From: Dryocosmus kuriphilus
Lineage: Eukaryota; Arthropoda; Insecta; Hymenoptera; Cynipidae
NCBI GenBank assembly: GCA_038277395.1
Contig: CM076197.1
Location: forward strand, 98,916,442-98,980,441
Reading direction: 5' to 3'
Length of the DNA: 64,000 nucleotides
Shown here: one piece after another, positions 1 to 12,620 of the stretch
Numbering within the stretch: position 1 is the first letter of the stretch
Layout: each line of letters opens with the position of its first letter
Program-made: the position numbers and the translations under genes
Notes under the pieces: model-generated
What the model was told of the DNA's origin: nothing
What the model saw: the letters and a program-made list of their open reading frames with translations, nothing else
Database searches by the model: none

Positions 1-832
1 GGCCCAAGTGTTGCATTCTCACTGCACATGCAAGAAAATGTGGTTATTGCACTGATAGAAAAAAGGTAGTAAAATCAACCGTAATCCTATGCTTCATTCA
101 TTATCGTTAACTCAGCCACATTTTATTATATAGTTGGTAAAATAGTTCTGTATTTTTTTTTCCTTTTAAATGAAACCCAACAGGTCATTAGTGTATCTAA
201 AAAATAAATTCAGAAACTTCTTATATGTTCGCTAATTATCAAAGTTCAGGTAATTTTTTATAAACTCGAGGAAAATAACTGTATTGTTAAGTATATAACT
301 TTCAAAAGAGAAATGCGATTTTAAGAAAATAGATCAGAGTTTCTAACAAATATATTGAGTTTTTAATGTATCACCTTGAGTGCGAAGAAATTATGGTAAT
401 TAGGATGTAGAGATAAAAAGGGGAAATGATGTTGCATGACAATTGTGAATGCCTAATGTGGTGTCGATTTTCCTTTCACGTAATTAGTAGTGTCGAGTCT
501 TATGGAAAAGTGGGTTTCCGTCGATGTGAACTCGTTATCGGGCAAATCATTGGGCAACCTTCTTCGTACACGGGGACCCATTCAAAACCCCAGGCGTCTT
601 TTTCCCACGTGCTGAAATATAACTCGCAATAAACCAAAGTGATAGTAGGTTAAATCCTGACCGATCCTATCTTCTGAATAATTGCGTTTTGTATACACTC
701 GAACGGAGAGCGTTCAATTTTACACTTTGCATTTACGAAATTCTCTATAAAAGAAAAACTTAGCTCCCTCTAGTTCCCTCTTAGTTCCCCTCCCCCCTTA
801 GTAAAATCTATCATTGTCTTATTTTATCTACT
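1..832. other. unassigned A+T-rich DNA
   Basis: No recognisable gene or repeat boundary was found here. A 68-codon open frame at 426-632 has no family resemblance and no splice or repeat context, so I treat it as chance. Confidence 0.5.
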
Positions 833-834
833 TA

Positions 835-2566
835 TTCGCGGTGGGCACGAAAATGCGAAACCTGGTGGCCACATAACAAAGCTCTATGTGCAGGCTCGTC
901 ATGTTTATTTATCATGTAAAATACAGTCTGATTGCTCTAATTTTACGTTTAATTTTGATAAAAAGTTGTGACCAGCGTAAACGCTGAGTATAATATATTG
1001 TTTGAGGGTTGTATTATAATAGCGGTAAGTATTCATGTTGTAATATTCATATGCAGAGCAGCAATAAAATAAATTGTGCATGATGCTTATAGGTTCGTTT
1101 GGTGTGTTATACGTTAAAAAATGATAATTAGATCATTATTAATACCGTGTCCACATTTATTATTAATAATGTTGCAAGTTGTTTCAAAAATTGTAAATTG
1201 TTTGTAAAATCATATGGAAATACCTTTTTTTTTTGTTTCACAATCAACAAGCTCCACACTTCACATATGCTTTGAAAACTGCTTCCCTATTTTTTTAAAT
1301 TGATTGCAACAATAAAAAATCATTTCACTCGTTTTATACAAACAATTTACAAGATTAGGATTAATAATTAATGAAAAAACAATAATATTTTTTTTCTTTT
1401 TTGCTACTCTACCAATGCATATATATCTGAATACTGACCGTTATTATAATTCAACATTTAAACAATATATTTCCCACTGTTTTTAATCGGGACATCACTT
1501 TTTATCAATATTAAACGTTATCAATTACGAGTCTGCTTGTAAACATTAAAAAAGATCCTGCTTTCAGACCATGTGACGCAATCAGACCAATCAGATGGTT
1601 GTGATTGTAAACTATCACTACTGCTATTTTAAATATTTGGCGCGACTCCACCATCTTGTCATATAGGCTAGATACCTTCGTGTGTGATGTCGCTCTACCT
1701 TCCTCTCCAGGTATTCGCGGTGGGCACGAACTACAGGGGCGCTGAAATCGCAACCATCTGATTGGTCTGATTGCCGTCACGTGGTCTGAAAGCAGGCTCT
1801 TTTTGTACTGTTTACAAGCAGACTTGTAATTGATAACGTTTAATATTGATCAAAAGTGATGTCCCGCTTAAAAGAAATGTGAACTATATTGTTTAAATGT
1901 TAAATTACAATAACGGTCAGTATTCAGATATATATGCATTGGTAGAGTAGCAAAAAAGGAATGTTGTGAAGATGCTTATAGGTTAGGTTCTTGTGTCACA
2001 TTTGAGAAAAAAAATATTATTGTTTTGTCATTAATTATTAATCCTAATCATGTAAACTGTTTGTATAAAACGAGTGAAATGATTTTTTTATTGTTGTAAT
2101 CAATTTTAAAAAATAGGGAAGCAGTTTTCAAAGCATATGTGAAGTGTGGAACTTGTTGATTGTGAAACGAAAAAAGGTATTTCCATATGATTTTACAAAC
2201 AGTTTACAATTTTTCAAACAACTTACAACATTATTAATAATAATTGTGGGCAGGACATTAATAATTGTATAATTATCATTTTTTTAACGTATGTCACAAC
2301 AAAGGAACATATATGCATCATGCACAATTTATTTTATTGCTGCCCTGCCTATGAATATTACAACATGAATACTTACTGCTATTATAATACAACACTCAAA
2401 CAATATATTCTACTCGGCATTTACGCTGGTCACCATTTTTTATAAAAATTAGGCGTAAAATTAGGCGTAATCAGACTATATTTTACATGATAAATAAACA
2501 TGACGAGCCTGCACATAGAGCTTCGTTAAGTGGCCACCAGATTTTACATTTTCTGCCCACCGCGAA
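835..2566. mobile_element. foldback (long inverted repeat) DNA element
   Basis: The segment begins TTCGCGGTGGGCA and ends with its reverse complement, with a TA dinucleotide directly outside each end (833-834 and 2567-2568). That pattern fits a Tc1/mariner-type TA target duplication. The two arms (about 835-1610 and 1750-2566) pair along nearly their whole length with small indels, for example GTGATGTCCCG at 1855 against CGGGACATCAC at 1488. No transposase frame is present, so it would be non-autonomous. The loop carries a third copy of the terminus at 1714, again preceded by TA. An 89-codon frame at 1511-1780 lies across the arms and is not considered a gene. Confidence 0.75.
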
Positions 2567-2568
2567 TA

Positions 2569-2850
2569 GTGGTTAGCGTTATGTGTTTATCCACAATGTT
2601 TGTTTATTTATTTGATAAAATGTTATCGCTAATTTTGGAGAAAAATTTTTTGCACTTGTCTATAATGGAGTATGTGCATTTTCTCTATTATTCTAGGTTG
2701 TAAACACCTAACTGGTAAGTTAGAGGTTATGTAATATATTTTCGAATATTTTCTATCAATCTTCATATTTAATATAAAAAATGTCTTTGTCTACCTTTCT
2801 TAGTTGTGCGTGGAGAGGGTAATATTTAACTTGAAGAGGCTCCACTCGAG
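2569..2850. other. unassigned spacer
   Basis: Short A+T-rich stretch between the foldback element and the next repeat; nothing recognised. Confidence 0.4.
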
Positions 2851-5533
2851 TAGGGATGTTCGATTCATTCAAAAGATTCGATCTGTGAATTGAATTGGGT
2901 CCTCGAGAATCAATTCACTAAAAAAATTGACCCTAAAGAATCGATCTAAAAAGCGTTGATATTTCAAATTATTTACTATTTTCTGAAACAATAATAAATA
3001 GAACATATTTTTGCCTTTGTACAAAATTTCTCCAAGTATAGAAAAAAAAAAAAAAAAATTGGAAAATTTACAGGTTCGGTGAGGTAAAAACTTAATAAAT
3101 TTGTGTTCCCGAAAATTCTATAAATCCGTTGAAATCCCATAAATTCTCTCTTAAATCATTAGAAATTATAGAAATTCAATCACTTGAAAATTGTAAGATC
3201 ATCGAAAATCTTTGAAACACTTGGACATCCTAATTTAATTAGTCAATAGGAAATAAATTAATAAATTTCTAAAAGTTTCTAATTTTCTTCTGAATAACTG
3301 AATTTTTAAATGACAAATCTCTAAGAGCTTCTAAGTTTCTTTTAAAAACGATCTAAGTTTTCCATTTAGTCCAAAAAGACAAGCGAGTCGTATTTGGTTA
3401 ATTTAACTAAATAAAAATCTTGGAAAATATTGTAAACAATTCCTAAGTTTCTAAATTTATAAACTTCAAAAAGCTTGTCAATTTCTTCTAAAGAAACTTA
3501 GATAATGTTAAACAATTCTAAGTTTTTATTCAGAAAATATTCTACAAAATATCATAAGTTTATAAATTATTAAAAGTTTCTAAACATTTTCCAAAGAAAC
3601 TTGGAAAATTTTAAAACATTCTAAGCTTTTATTGAGAAAATATTACCAAAATTTTCCTGATTTTCTAAGTTAATAAATTTTTAAATGTTTCTCATTTTCT
3701 TCTAAGAATCTTAGTAGATCTCAAAAATCCAGGTTTTATATTTAGTTCAAAATGAAACAAAAATTTTCTATGTTTCTAAATTTTTTCCAAAAAATCTAGA
3801 AAAATAAAAAAAAATATTTTAATTTATATTTAGAAAATATTGTAAAAATTAGATAAATTTCTAAATTTCTTCTAAAAAACTTAGATAATTCTAAATTTTT
3901 TATTTAAAAAATATTCTCTAAAAATTTCCTTTTCTAAATTTCTAAACACCTAAAAACTTCTGAATTTCTCCTAAAGGAACGTAGACATTTTTTTAAATTA
4001 TATGTTTTTTATTTAGAACATATTGCAGAAATTTTTTAAGTTACTAAATTTCTTCTTAATAAGCTTAGAAAATTAAAAAAAAAAAAATTCTAATTTTTTA
4101 TTCATAAAATATTATAAAACTTCCTGATTTTCGAAATTAATAAATTTCTAAAAGTTTGTAATTTTCTCCTGGAAAACTTAGCAAATCTAAGGAATATCCA
4201 GGTTTTATATTTATTTATAACTGAAAATGAAAATTTTATGTTTCTAAATTTGTTCTGAAAACTTAAAAAAATGTTTAAAAAGTTAAAATTTTTATTTATA
4301 AAAGGTTCGAAAATTTTCCTAAGTTTCTAAGTTTCTTCAAACAAACTTGGAAACATTTAAAAAAATTCTAAATTTTTTATTTAGAAAATGTTCTAGAAAC
4401 TTCCTAAGCTTCTAAATTTCTTCTAAAGAAACATAGAAAGTTAAAAAATTCTAATTCTTTTATTCAGAACATATTATAAAAGTTTCCTAATTTTCTAAAT
4501 TTTTCTGAAAAAAGAAAATTAAGAAAAAATAATATTTTTCTTTAGTTATTTTAACAATTTAAAAGTTTCTTGGTTTCTTAAATATCTAAAAGTTTCTAAA
4601 TTTCTTTAAAGCAACTTATAAAACTTATAAAATGATTAAAAGTATTTCAAAAATTTTAGAAAATTTTAAAACTTTCCAGGGATTTTAAAGGATTTTTAAG
4701 ATTTTTTAAGATTTTTAATTTTTTTGTAATTTACCCATCACCCTGTGAGACCTCTAAGTATTTAAAAGCTTGTAGAAAATTTCTAAAATTTCAAGCGATT
4801 TTAAAGAATTTTTAAAATTTTATGGTATTTTACGGGAATTTCAAGAATTTCCAAAGAACTTTTCAAGCTTACAAGCACTTTATAAGACCTCTAAGTGTTT
4901 CAAAGGTTTTAGAAAATTTAAAAAATTTCAAGGTATTTAAAAAAAATTGAAGGGATTTCAGAAAATTTTGCGAGATTTTCACAGATTTCAATGAATTTTA
5001 ATGAATTTCAGAAGATTTAAGGGATTTTATACGATTTTCAAGTACTCTATACTTACTTATGAAAGTGCTTTTAAAAATCGTAAAATTCAGTAACATACCT
5101 TTAAAACGTTTGAAATCTTTATAATCCCTAGAAAGCTCTTGAAATTTAATCTCTGAAACTCTCTAAAAATTCCTTGAAATGGTTTAAATATTACGAAGTA
5201 CCTCGAAATCCTCGGAAATCTCATAAAATTAGTCGAAATCTTTAGAAATTCATAAAAATCTTTTGACATCCATAAAATTCTTTGATGAAAGGCCTTAAAA
5301 ACCTTCGAAATCCCTTGAAATCCTTTAAAATCGGCTGATCCGTTTTTAAATCTTGGAATTATTTGAAGTCATTTAAAATCCCGTTCTTTAACTTTATAGA
5401 ATCAACAGATCGTTTCCGAGGGTGAAGGAGCGATCCCTTAAAAAATCGAACCTGAATAGTCGATTCAAAAGATCGATTCATCGAAACATTTGGATCGATC
5501 TTGTCAGAATCGAATCGAGATTGCACATCCCTA
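2851..5533. repeat. A+T-rich degenerate repeat with inverted TAGGGATGT ends
   Basis: Left end TAGGGATGT followed by CGATTC-rich sequence; right end is the reverse complement (ACATCCCTA at 5525-5533), also preceded by multiple GATCGATTC/GAATCGA words. A CTCCAC word lies just outside in inverted orientation on both sides, so the inverted ends may be longer. The interior is about 2.3 kb of loosely repeated words such as TTTCTAAATTTCT and AAAGTTTCTAA, grading into ATTTTAAAGGATTTT and GAAATCCTTTAAAATC near 4660-5350. No coding frame is supported. The interior resembles the AAATCC arrays elsewhere in the window but the termini differ. Confidence 0.55.
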
Positions 5534-7050
5534 TCGTGGAGTAAATCAACAAAACTACATCTTGGAATATACGTGTTAACTTGAATAGAGAAAATATAAG
5601 CTAAGGAAAAAATCAAACTTCGGTTCAATTTATATAAAATCATCTCTTATGAAACTTCATTTTTTACTGGATATTTTTTTATTTCAAGTCACTGTCACTG
5701 AAATCCTAAATAAGATTAGCAATTCGGATTGATTTTCCGGAACATTGCTTTGAGGCCGTATTGTTCACTTCAAGTGTCACCAATCGAAGATCGCATTTTC
5801 ACATTTTTCTCTCGAGTCAATGTTTTTTTTTGGGGAGAAAAGGGAGGATATAGAAGAAAAGGGAAAACGGGACAAAAGTCGTTACCAATAAAAGATGACC
5901 GGATGGACGAGTATAATCAACGGATTAGCCATGGAATAGATCAGCGAAGAAGCCACGTTTAGCTAAAAGCTTTGGCCAATGGCCATTAACAAGGGGTGAT
6001 TCTGTCTTGAGAGCTCGCCCTCGCGACAACCGTGTGTGCGTGTATTATTCGAAGGGGTGAGAAATGCGATTATAAGTCACGAGGTGTTGGCCACGTCGTC
6101 GCCTTGTATCCACGCCACACGGGACTTGCGAGAATTGATTGGATATGGGGGAAATATGAAGGCGAAAGATGAAAGACAAAGAAGATGGTGACAAAGTGAA
6201 TACGTGTCTCCAAAGAGAAAGTGGAAGGAAAAATAAAAACGAAAAAGAGAAGATTGTAGAAGTAATTCAATTTCATATTTTAAGTAATATTTTTTCTCAT
6301 TTTATAATTTAACAATGATTCTACTTAAATTAAGAAAACCTTGTAAAAGGTGATTTTTGCAAAAAGGATTCATTTTTTTTTTTTTTTTTTTTTTTCATTT
6401 CAGACACTTTCCATGAATACTTACTAGGTTGGTCCAAATTTATACATTAGGGTGGCCCCAAAAAGCAAAAGTTTCGAATTTTTCAGCTCCCCCCCCCCCC
6501 CCCCCGTTCTGTTAGGTCCCCAGAAAAGTAATTGCGTATTTTTTTTTTTTATTTTCAAAGGCCTCGCCATCCGCTTGAAGTTTTCAAGTGAGAATAACAT
6601 GGGCTCAATTTCCGTCGGCCCTCAGAATAAAATGCTTGAAGAACGCACACTTTAAAAAGTGAAATTAGTCAATAAAATGTTGTTTAAACAATTTCAATTT
6701 CGTTTAAACGAGCCCTCATTAATAAAAAAAAATTGCAATATTTTGAATAATAACAAGAATAAAATATCTATCGAGAATTCTTCGGAAACAAATAAGTACT
6801 TACAAATATTAAAAATCTGTCGAAAATTTAGTGAGATAATATTTTTCTCATACTTTTTTTTAGGAAAACTGCATATTAGAACAAACAGATATTATTTCAA
6901 TAATTGTAAAATTATTTCAATAAATTATCTTATTTTTATGATTGATTAAAGAACAAATGTTTAAACAATTGAAAATTACATAAGAAATTACTGGATATTC
7001 TTAAATTACCGATTAATGATGATTTATGCAAGAAGGCAGTCAAAAAGGGT
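5534..7050. other. unassigned region with homopolymer tracts
   Basis: About 5730-6280 has mixed composition, unlike the flanking repeats, and could be ancestral single-copy DNA. I recognise no product in frames at 5729-5962, 6070-6276 or 6659-6949. Homopolymers include a T run of about 24 near 6370-6396 and a C run near 6487-6506. Confidence 0.4.
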
Positions 7051-9084
7051 TAATAAACAACAATATTACGTAAAATTCATTTGTCACTTATGGGGGTTTC
7101 TCTGAAGATCCACAAGGATGGCTTAAAATTTTTCAGACTCAAAATTTATATTTTTTTTTTATTCTCTGACGAATTCTTGACAAAATACTGAAACATGAAA
7201 TTATTTGTAATGTACATCGCGTTTAAATCTTAGATTTACAAAAAGCTCACTTTTCCCCATGTTAATTCAATGAAAAACTTCACCTCTATGAGCCACCCCT
7301 AAATATTAATCGATTTCGCTCAAATTTGGAAGAGATTTTTTTCGAGGCATATGAACAAAATTGGAGTTTGGCAGCAGAAACATTCTTTAAAAAAATCTCC
7401 ACCAAGTATAGATGTTATCCACCCTAGTAACTGTATTTACTAGAGTACACTGCTTAAAAATATTTCTCCTCTTTATATTCATTTGATATGTTGAAAATTT
7501 ATTTATTTTTGACCTCTTGTTCTTTAGTTGTTACACGAAATGCTTATTTTTAAAAACATAACTTTTGAAATTAAAAAATACTAAACAATGTGAAAAAATC
7601 TTCCCGCTTCGCGGGCACATTCGTTATCGCGCGCTGAGCGCGCTTCGTGCGAAGTATGAGCACGCCTCGGGGCGCGCGACCTGATTGTCGTCGCGCTCCG
7701 CGCTCCGATATTTTTGAACCTCGCGCTTCGCGCTCAGGTGTTCTTGGTCCTCGCACATTGTGCTCGGTTTTCGTTACTTGTGGATCTGAAATTTTCAAAA
7801 CACCTGCATTTAATAAAATAATAAAATCTTAATTTTATTAAAAATTATAAAGAAAACTAGTGGTCGTTTGTTCCTCGCACTTTTCAGAACACTTTTCGCA
7901 AGTTTTCAAAACACTTGCTTTTAATGAGATTATTAAATTTGAATTTTATTAAAAATTACAAAAGAAATTATTTTACTTAAGGCTCTATCGCCCTTAAGGA
8001 ATACATTCTCATCACGATACTCGCGCTGCACGCTCGACAATTATTTTTTCTTTAAAATCCATTTTTGATTACTGAAGTTTTTTTGTGATTTTCCAAATTT
8101 TCACAACGCAGGTTTTCTATTCCTAAAAGTAAAACAATGAGTATTATAAATAAAATTTGTAGGATTTTCCAAGGTGGAAAATTCTTCTCGTTCATATTTT
8201 CTCATATCTTGTATAATTTTGCTGCAAAGTGGATATCTTTATATTTAATAGTATATTTCACGAATAACTCAAAAACTATGCGACTTTACCAAAAAATTGT
8301 AGAGAGCAATTTTGTAGACCTCTTCGAGGTGAATAAATTTATTTATTATGATTTCTTTCGTATCGTGCACAGTTCGGCGGGAAATTTGAATTTTTGATTT
8401 TTTAATAGCTTTTTCTCGATTAAAAGGAAATCCGTGCATTTGACCAAAAAACGGTTGAAACAAAATTTGTAGATCTTTTTGAGTTGAACAACTTTGTTTA
8501 TTATCATTTCTTTATCTTGAATATGTTGGCGGGAAACCACAGTTTTTTATTTTTAACAACGTTTTCTCTATTAAAACAAAAACCGCGCATTTTCTCAAAA
8601 AACGGTTAGAATAGAATGTGTAGATTTTTTTGAGGCGAACAATTTTGGTTATATGTGTACTTTGTCTATCTCGCATAGTTTAGCCGGAAAATTTATTTTT
8701 TGATTTTGTCAAAACCGTTTCAAATGGATAAAACCATAACCGTTGGTCAAAAACTGCTGGTTAACGAAATCGTCCATTCTTTTTCAGCCCTGAAGAAGTG
8801 TGCCAAAGCGCAATCCAATCCGAGTAGTTCTTCGAAGGTTATCGCGGTCACAGACGACGACAACGACGACAACGGCAAAGGACAACGACGACGACAACAG
8901 ACAGACAGACACCGTCGTAAAAACCATTTTTTCTTACTCAGGGGGTCTCAAAACGTGGATATTTGATGAAAACGGGGGGGGGGGGGGTGTCAGATTTTAC
9001 ATAAATCTAATACCTTCTCTGATGAGAATTTAAAAAATGTTTGAAAAGCTTTCTCTAAATCTAAGATTTAAACGCGATGATATA

Positions 9085-10040
9085 CGAGGCACGTGCAGAA
9101 AGTAAGTCTACTCAATTTATGTAGGCTTCAAAAAAAATTTATTAAAACAAAAACATAGTTGGTTACACTTGTACATATGTAAGTTATTTTTCGACATAGT
9201 CACCATCCCTCTCGATGCAAATGTGTGAGCCATGGGATCAATTTTTTTATGCCTGCCTCGAAGAAGTCTCCCGCCAGTTTTTTCGCCCACTTCTCCACCT
9301 CCCCCTTCACCCCCTGGCCGTTGAAAACTTGTTTTTTACCCCATGTGCACCTTCAGGGAAGTGAATAGATGGAAATCTGACGGGGTCAATTCAGGGGAAT
9401 ACGGGGGGTGGTTCAAAACCTCCCATCCAAAAGAGTCCAGAGTTGCTTCATGGCGTTGGCCCTGTGAGGTTTGGCATTGTCATGCAGCAGGCAGACACCC
9501 TTCGTCAGCATGCCCCTCCTTTTATTCTGAATCGCCCTTTTCAATTTTTTCAGCGTCTCACAGTATCTTGCCGCGTCGATGGTCTCCCCGTGAGGCAGAT
9601 ATTCAATCAAAATGATGCCTTTATGGTCCCAAAACACGGATGCCATGATTTTTTTGGCTGAAATTGTGGTTTTGAATTTCTTGGCGGAGGGTGACAAGGT
9701 GGGCCGCCATTGTTGAGACTGCCTCTTAGTTTCAGGCGTATAGTGGGCAACCCAAGTTTCGTCTCCAGTACAATAGAGTAGAGAAAATCATCGCCTTCGC
9801 GTTCGTAGCGCTCCAAATGACGACGCGAATGACGGCGTGAATTTCGCACTTGGCGGGAGATACGATCGACATTTTTTGCGAGAGATGCTACTGCGTCAAG
9901 AGTTTTCAATACACTAACCTCGGAGTGGTCTCGTTTTGAAGGGGAGGGGTCAGGCTACGCGGCAGTGTTGCCAACATGTCGAAAAAGTATTCCCTACAGC
10001 TGTTAGAGTACCAGTACACTTACTTTCTGGACGTGCCTCG
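9085..10040 (-). mobile_element. mariner element with internal deletion (copy 1)
   Basis: The ends are CGAGGCACGTGCAGAAAG at left and CTTTCTGGACGTGCCTCG at right, flanked by TA on both sides (9083-9084, 10041-10042). It is 956 bp, against 1335 bp for copy 2 in this window. The difference is a single internal deletion of about 380 bp that joins the extreme N-terminus to the region just upstream of the first catalytic Asp. Confidence 0.93.
9184..9872 (-). pseudogene. mariner transposase remnant (copy 1)
   Basis: Would catalyse cut-and-paste transposition if intact. Read on the minus strand, the N-terminal start is followed after about 40 codons by the ERYEREGDDFLYSIV segment; the helix-turn-helix region and WVPKQL linker are missing. 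The second catalytic motif is visible as LLHDNAKPH near 9445-9470. The frame is also shifted at several points (the frames at 9607-9909 and 9413-9697 are different), so no working protein can be made. Start chosen by alignment with the ATG of copy 2. Confidence 0.88.
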
Positions 10041-10205
10041 TATTACAAATAATTCCGTGTTTCAGTATTTTGTCAAAAATTCATCAGGAAATACATAAGA
10101 AACAATCATGAATTTTGAGTTTGAAAAATTTTAAGCTACCCTTATGGATCTCCAAAGAAATCTCCATAAGTGAGAAATTTGAATTTTACTTAATATTGAA
10201 TTAAA

Positions 10206-10841
10206 TATATAGCGGCCAATTTGGGTTTTTTTATGTTTATTAAAAAGTGCGTTATGCCAACATGTTTCCACTTAGGTTTAAGTCTTATTCACATAGTTTC
10301 TAAAAAGTTTATAAAAAATATTAAATTTAGTAGACTAAAACATTAATTATATGACCATCGATGTGTTAATCTTATCATTTAAAGTAGAAAAAGAAGCATC
10401 TTAAATTAAACGTGGTAAAACCTTGAAAAAATCCATTAATAACATTTTATTTCTAAAAAAAATGTGCAGATTTCTATCGTGAGAAATATAACCTACAAAA
10501 TATTTTAATTTTATGTTCTGTAAAAATAAAGTAGTCAAAATTGTAACTGTATGCTTTACATGATAAAAATTAAAATTAAAGTTATTTGTAGTACTTACAA
10601 TAATGATTTTGATTGTTCAAAAATACATTATTTGGTTCAAAACTTTTTTAAAAGAGGATGAGCCATGAGATAGAAATGTCGTTATGGAAAAGCCATACTG
10701 AATAAAATTTTAGACTAAGCAGGTGAAATATGTATATGTTGCGATAACCCGGGAAAATTCTATAGATTTGAAAAATATAAAGAATTTAAAAAAAAAAATT
10801 TCATTTAATTAAGGAATGTGAACTTTTGCAATTAAATTCTT
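10206..10841. other. unassigned A+T-rich DNA
   Basis: No gene, TIR or tandem structure recognised. Confidence 0.4.
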
Positions 10842-11095
10842 CCCAGTGGGAAAAAAATTTGAGAACGTAAATAGAACGCCCTAGAAACGTTTCTTGGACG
10901 TAAAAGTCGAAAACATCCTTGGAACGTTTCAAAAACGTCCTAAGTTAGGCCAAATAACGTTCTAAAAAATTCTAATGTTCCAAAAACGTTTCTAGATGTA
11001 ATGTGGACATTTTACGTTTTTTAGACGTTATTTGGCCTGACTTAGGACGTTTTTTGGACATTCTAAAAAAGTTTTCTAATTTTATACCGGCTGGG
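10842..11095. mobile_element. CCCAG-type MITE (copy 1)
   Basis: A 254-bp unit starting CCCAGTGGG and ending CCGGCTGGG. It is filled with ACGTTTT/AACGT words in both orientations around a central palindromic motif (CCTAAGTTAGGCC and GGCCTGACTTAGG). A clear second member lies at 41713-41971 with better preserved ends. No coding potential. Confidence 0.7.
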
Positions 11096-11289
11096 TTGTA
11101 AATGTTACTAATACCTTGGATATCATTTCTAAAATTAATAGAATTTTTGTCATGTGGTATGTGAATCGTTTCAAGAATTAATCTTTAGTTTAAGTTAGGT
11201 TCTATTTCAAGAATCTGAACATTTTTTAAATCAATCAAAATCTTGTGAAAAATTATGAGCGTTTTTAGCAGTAGCAGTATCCATATCGT

Positions 11290-12620
11290 TATTTTCAATA
11301 GATCATTCTACAGTTTTTACATTTAGGTTTATATACGCAGTGACATTTGTTTTCTTTCTTAATCTTATCTTTAGTGCTTTTTAAGCAAGTTTTTAAAAGA
11401 TTTTTTTCAATAGAAAATATTAGTTGTACATTACCTTTGTTAAAGATTCTAAAAAAGGCAGTCATCAAAATTTTGAATGTATGGTAGGACAATTATCTTT
11501 TAAATTGTGACACAGCATTTTCTTTTCTTGGATTTTGTGTATCTTGAGAGATTAATAATTTATAACGTTCGTTGATTTTGCCTTTTTAAAAATCTAATAG
11601 ATAACCATTTTTAAGTAAAGTAATTTTAATAAGATCCAGGTTATTTTTATGGCATCTAACATTAGATAATTTTATCATTTCTATCGACGAGGCCATAATG
11701 ACACTGACTTTATGGTAAACTGGATGACAAGAACTGTAGTTAAAAATCTACCAGACCATATAGGCTTTACGGTACCGGTTTGTGACAACTTAATTATTTT
11801 CTACTGTAAGTGATAAGTCTAGAAAGTTAATTTTATCATTTATTGCCACTACGATAGTAAATTTTAGTTTTTATGAAGAATTTCATGAAATTTATCTTTA
11901 GGAAGACAAATAAATGTTTCATCGATGTAGGGAAAATACAAAATCATTGGGAAATTAATAGAGTTTAGAATTTTATTTTCAATATTTTCCATAACAATAT
12001 TAGTAGGTATCAGCTGCTGATAATGACCCATAGGTAAGCCATAAATTTGCTGGTTGAATTTATTATTGAATTGACAATATGATGATTCTAAACATAGTTT
12101 TAAAATTTTATCAGAATTATCTCTAAATAGAAAAGAGTGAGGTTTAATTTCTTTCGAACGTTTACGTTTTTTACTTCTTATAAGACTCCAGGGGATGTTG
12201 GTCTACATTGAGGCAATATCTGGAGAGACAATTGTAAATCATCGGGAATTGTGATTTTATCAATTTTAATTTTAAAGTCCCAACTATCTTTAATGTGATA
12301 CTTTGTTTTACCTACGATTTTTTGTAGAGATTTTGATAAAGACTTAGATATACAGTAGTTTGGTGAACCTGGAAAAGGAGTGTTGATTGGTCTGAGAGGG
12401 CAGTTTGGCTTATGTAGTTTGGGAAAACCGTAAAATTTTGGAGCAGTCCCATTTGTATAATTGAAATAATTATAAGTGTTATTATTTATAATTTTGTCAT
12501 TTTTAAAGGAAGTTAATAATTTGTGTAAATTAGATTGAAATTTAGCTGTAGGACCTTTGTTTAAAATTTTGTAAGTTTATCTATCATCTGAAAAGTTTAG
12601 AGCTTTAGTAGTATAATATA
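11290..12620 (-). pseudogene. Penelope-like element fragment, RT region (copy A2)
   Basis: Minus-strand reading gives a degraded Penelope-type polyprotein: a TYKILNKGPTAKF segment near 12540-12580, the NGTAPKFYGFPKLHKP motif near 12430-12470, a damaged YGLPMG motif near 12030 and a YIDE relic of the YVDD catalytic box near 11930. The end near 11300 retains a KCHCVYKPKCKNC stretch resembling the start of the GIY-YIG domain. Stops and frameshifts interrupt it throughout. It begins exactly where copy A1 stops, so A1 and A2 lie head to tail. Confidence 0.75.

Larger units (their letters stand above)
7050..10205. repeat. composite repeat with inverted flanks, interrupted by a mariner
   Basis: About 200 bp at 7050-7250 reappears inverted at the right end (9040-9084 continuing at 10043-10205), sharing words such as CGCGTTTAAATCTTAGATTT and ACAAAATACTGAAACA. 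The right copy is split by the mariner at 9085-10040. The interior contains a G+C-rich block at about 7600-7780 full of GCGCTTCGCGCTC words, three to four diverged units of about 150 bp between 8137 and 8760, and a GAC/AAC microsatellite near 8855-8930. Frames over this region (8700-8966, 8800-9033) encode low-complexity peptides and a related peptide is found at 50742-51014, as expected for a dispersed repeat and not by itself evidence for a gene. Confidence 0.6.

Noticed and set aside
9343..9661. Plus-strand frames within mariner copy 1
   Set aside because: Antisense shadows of the mariner transposase.
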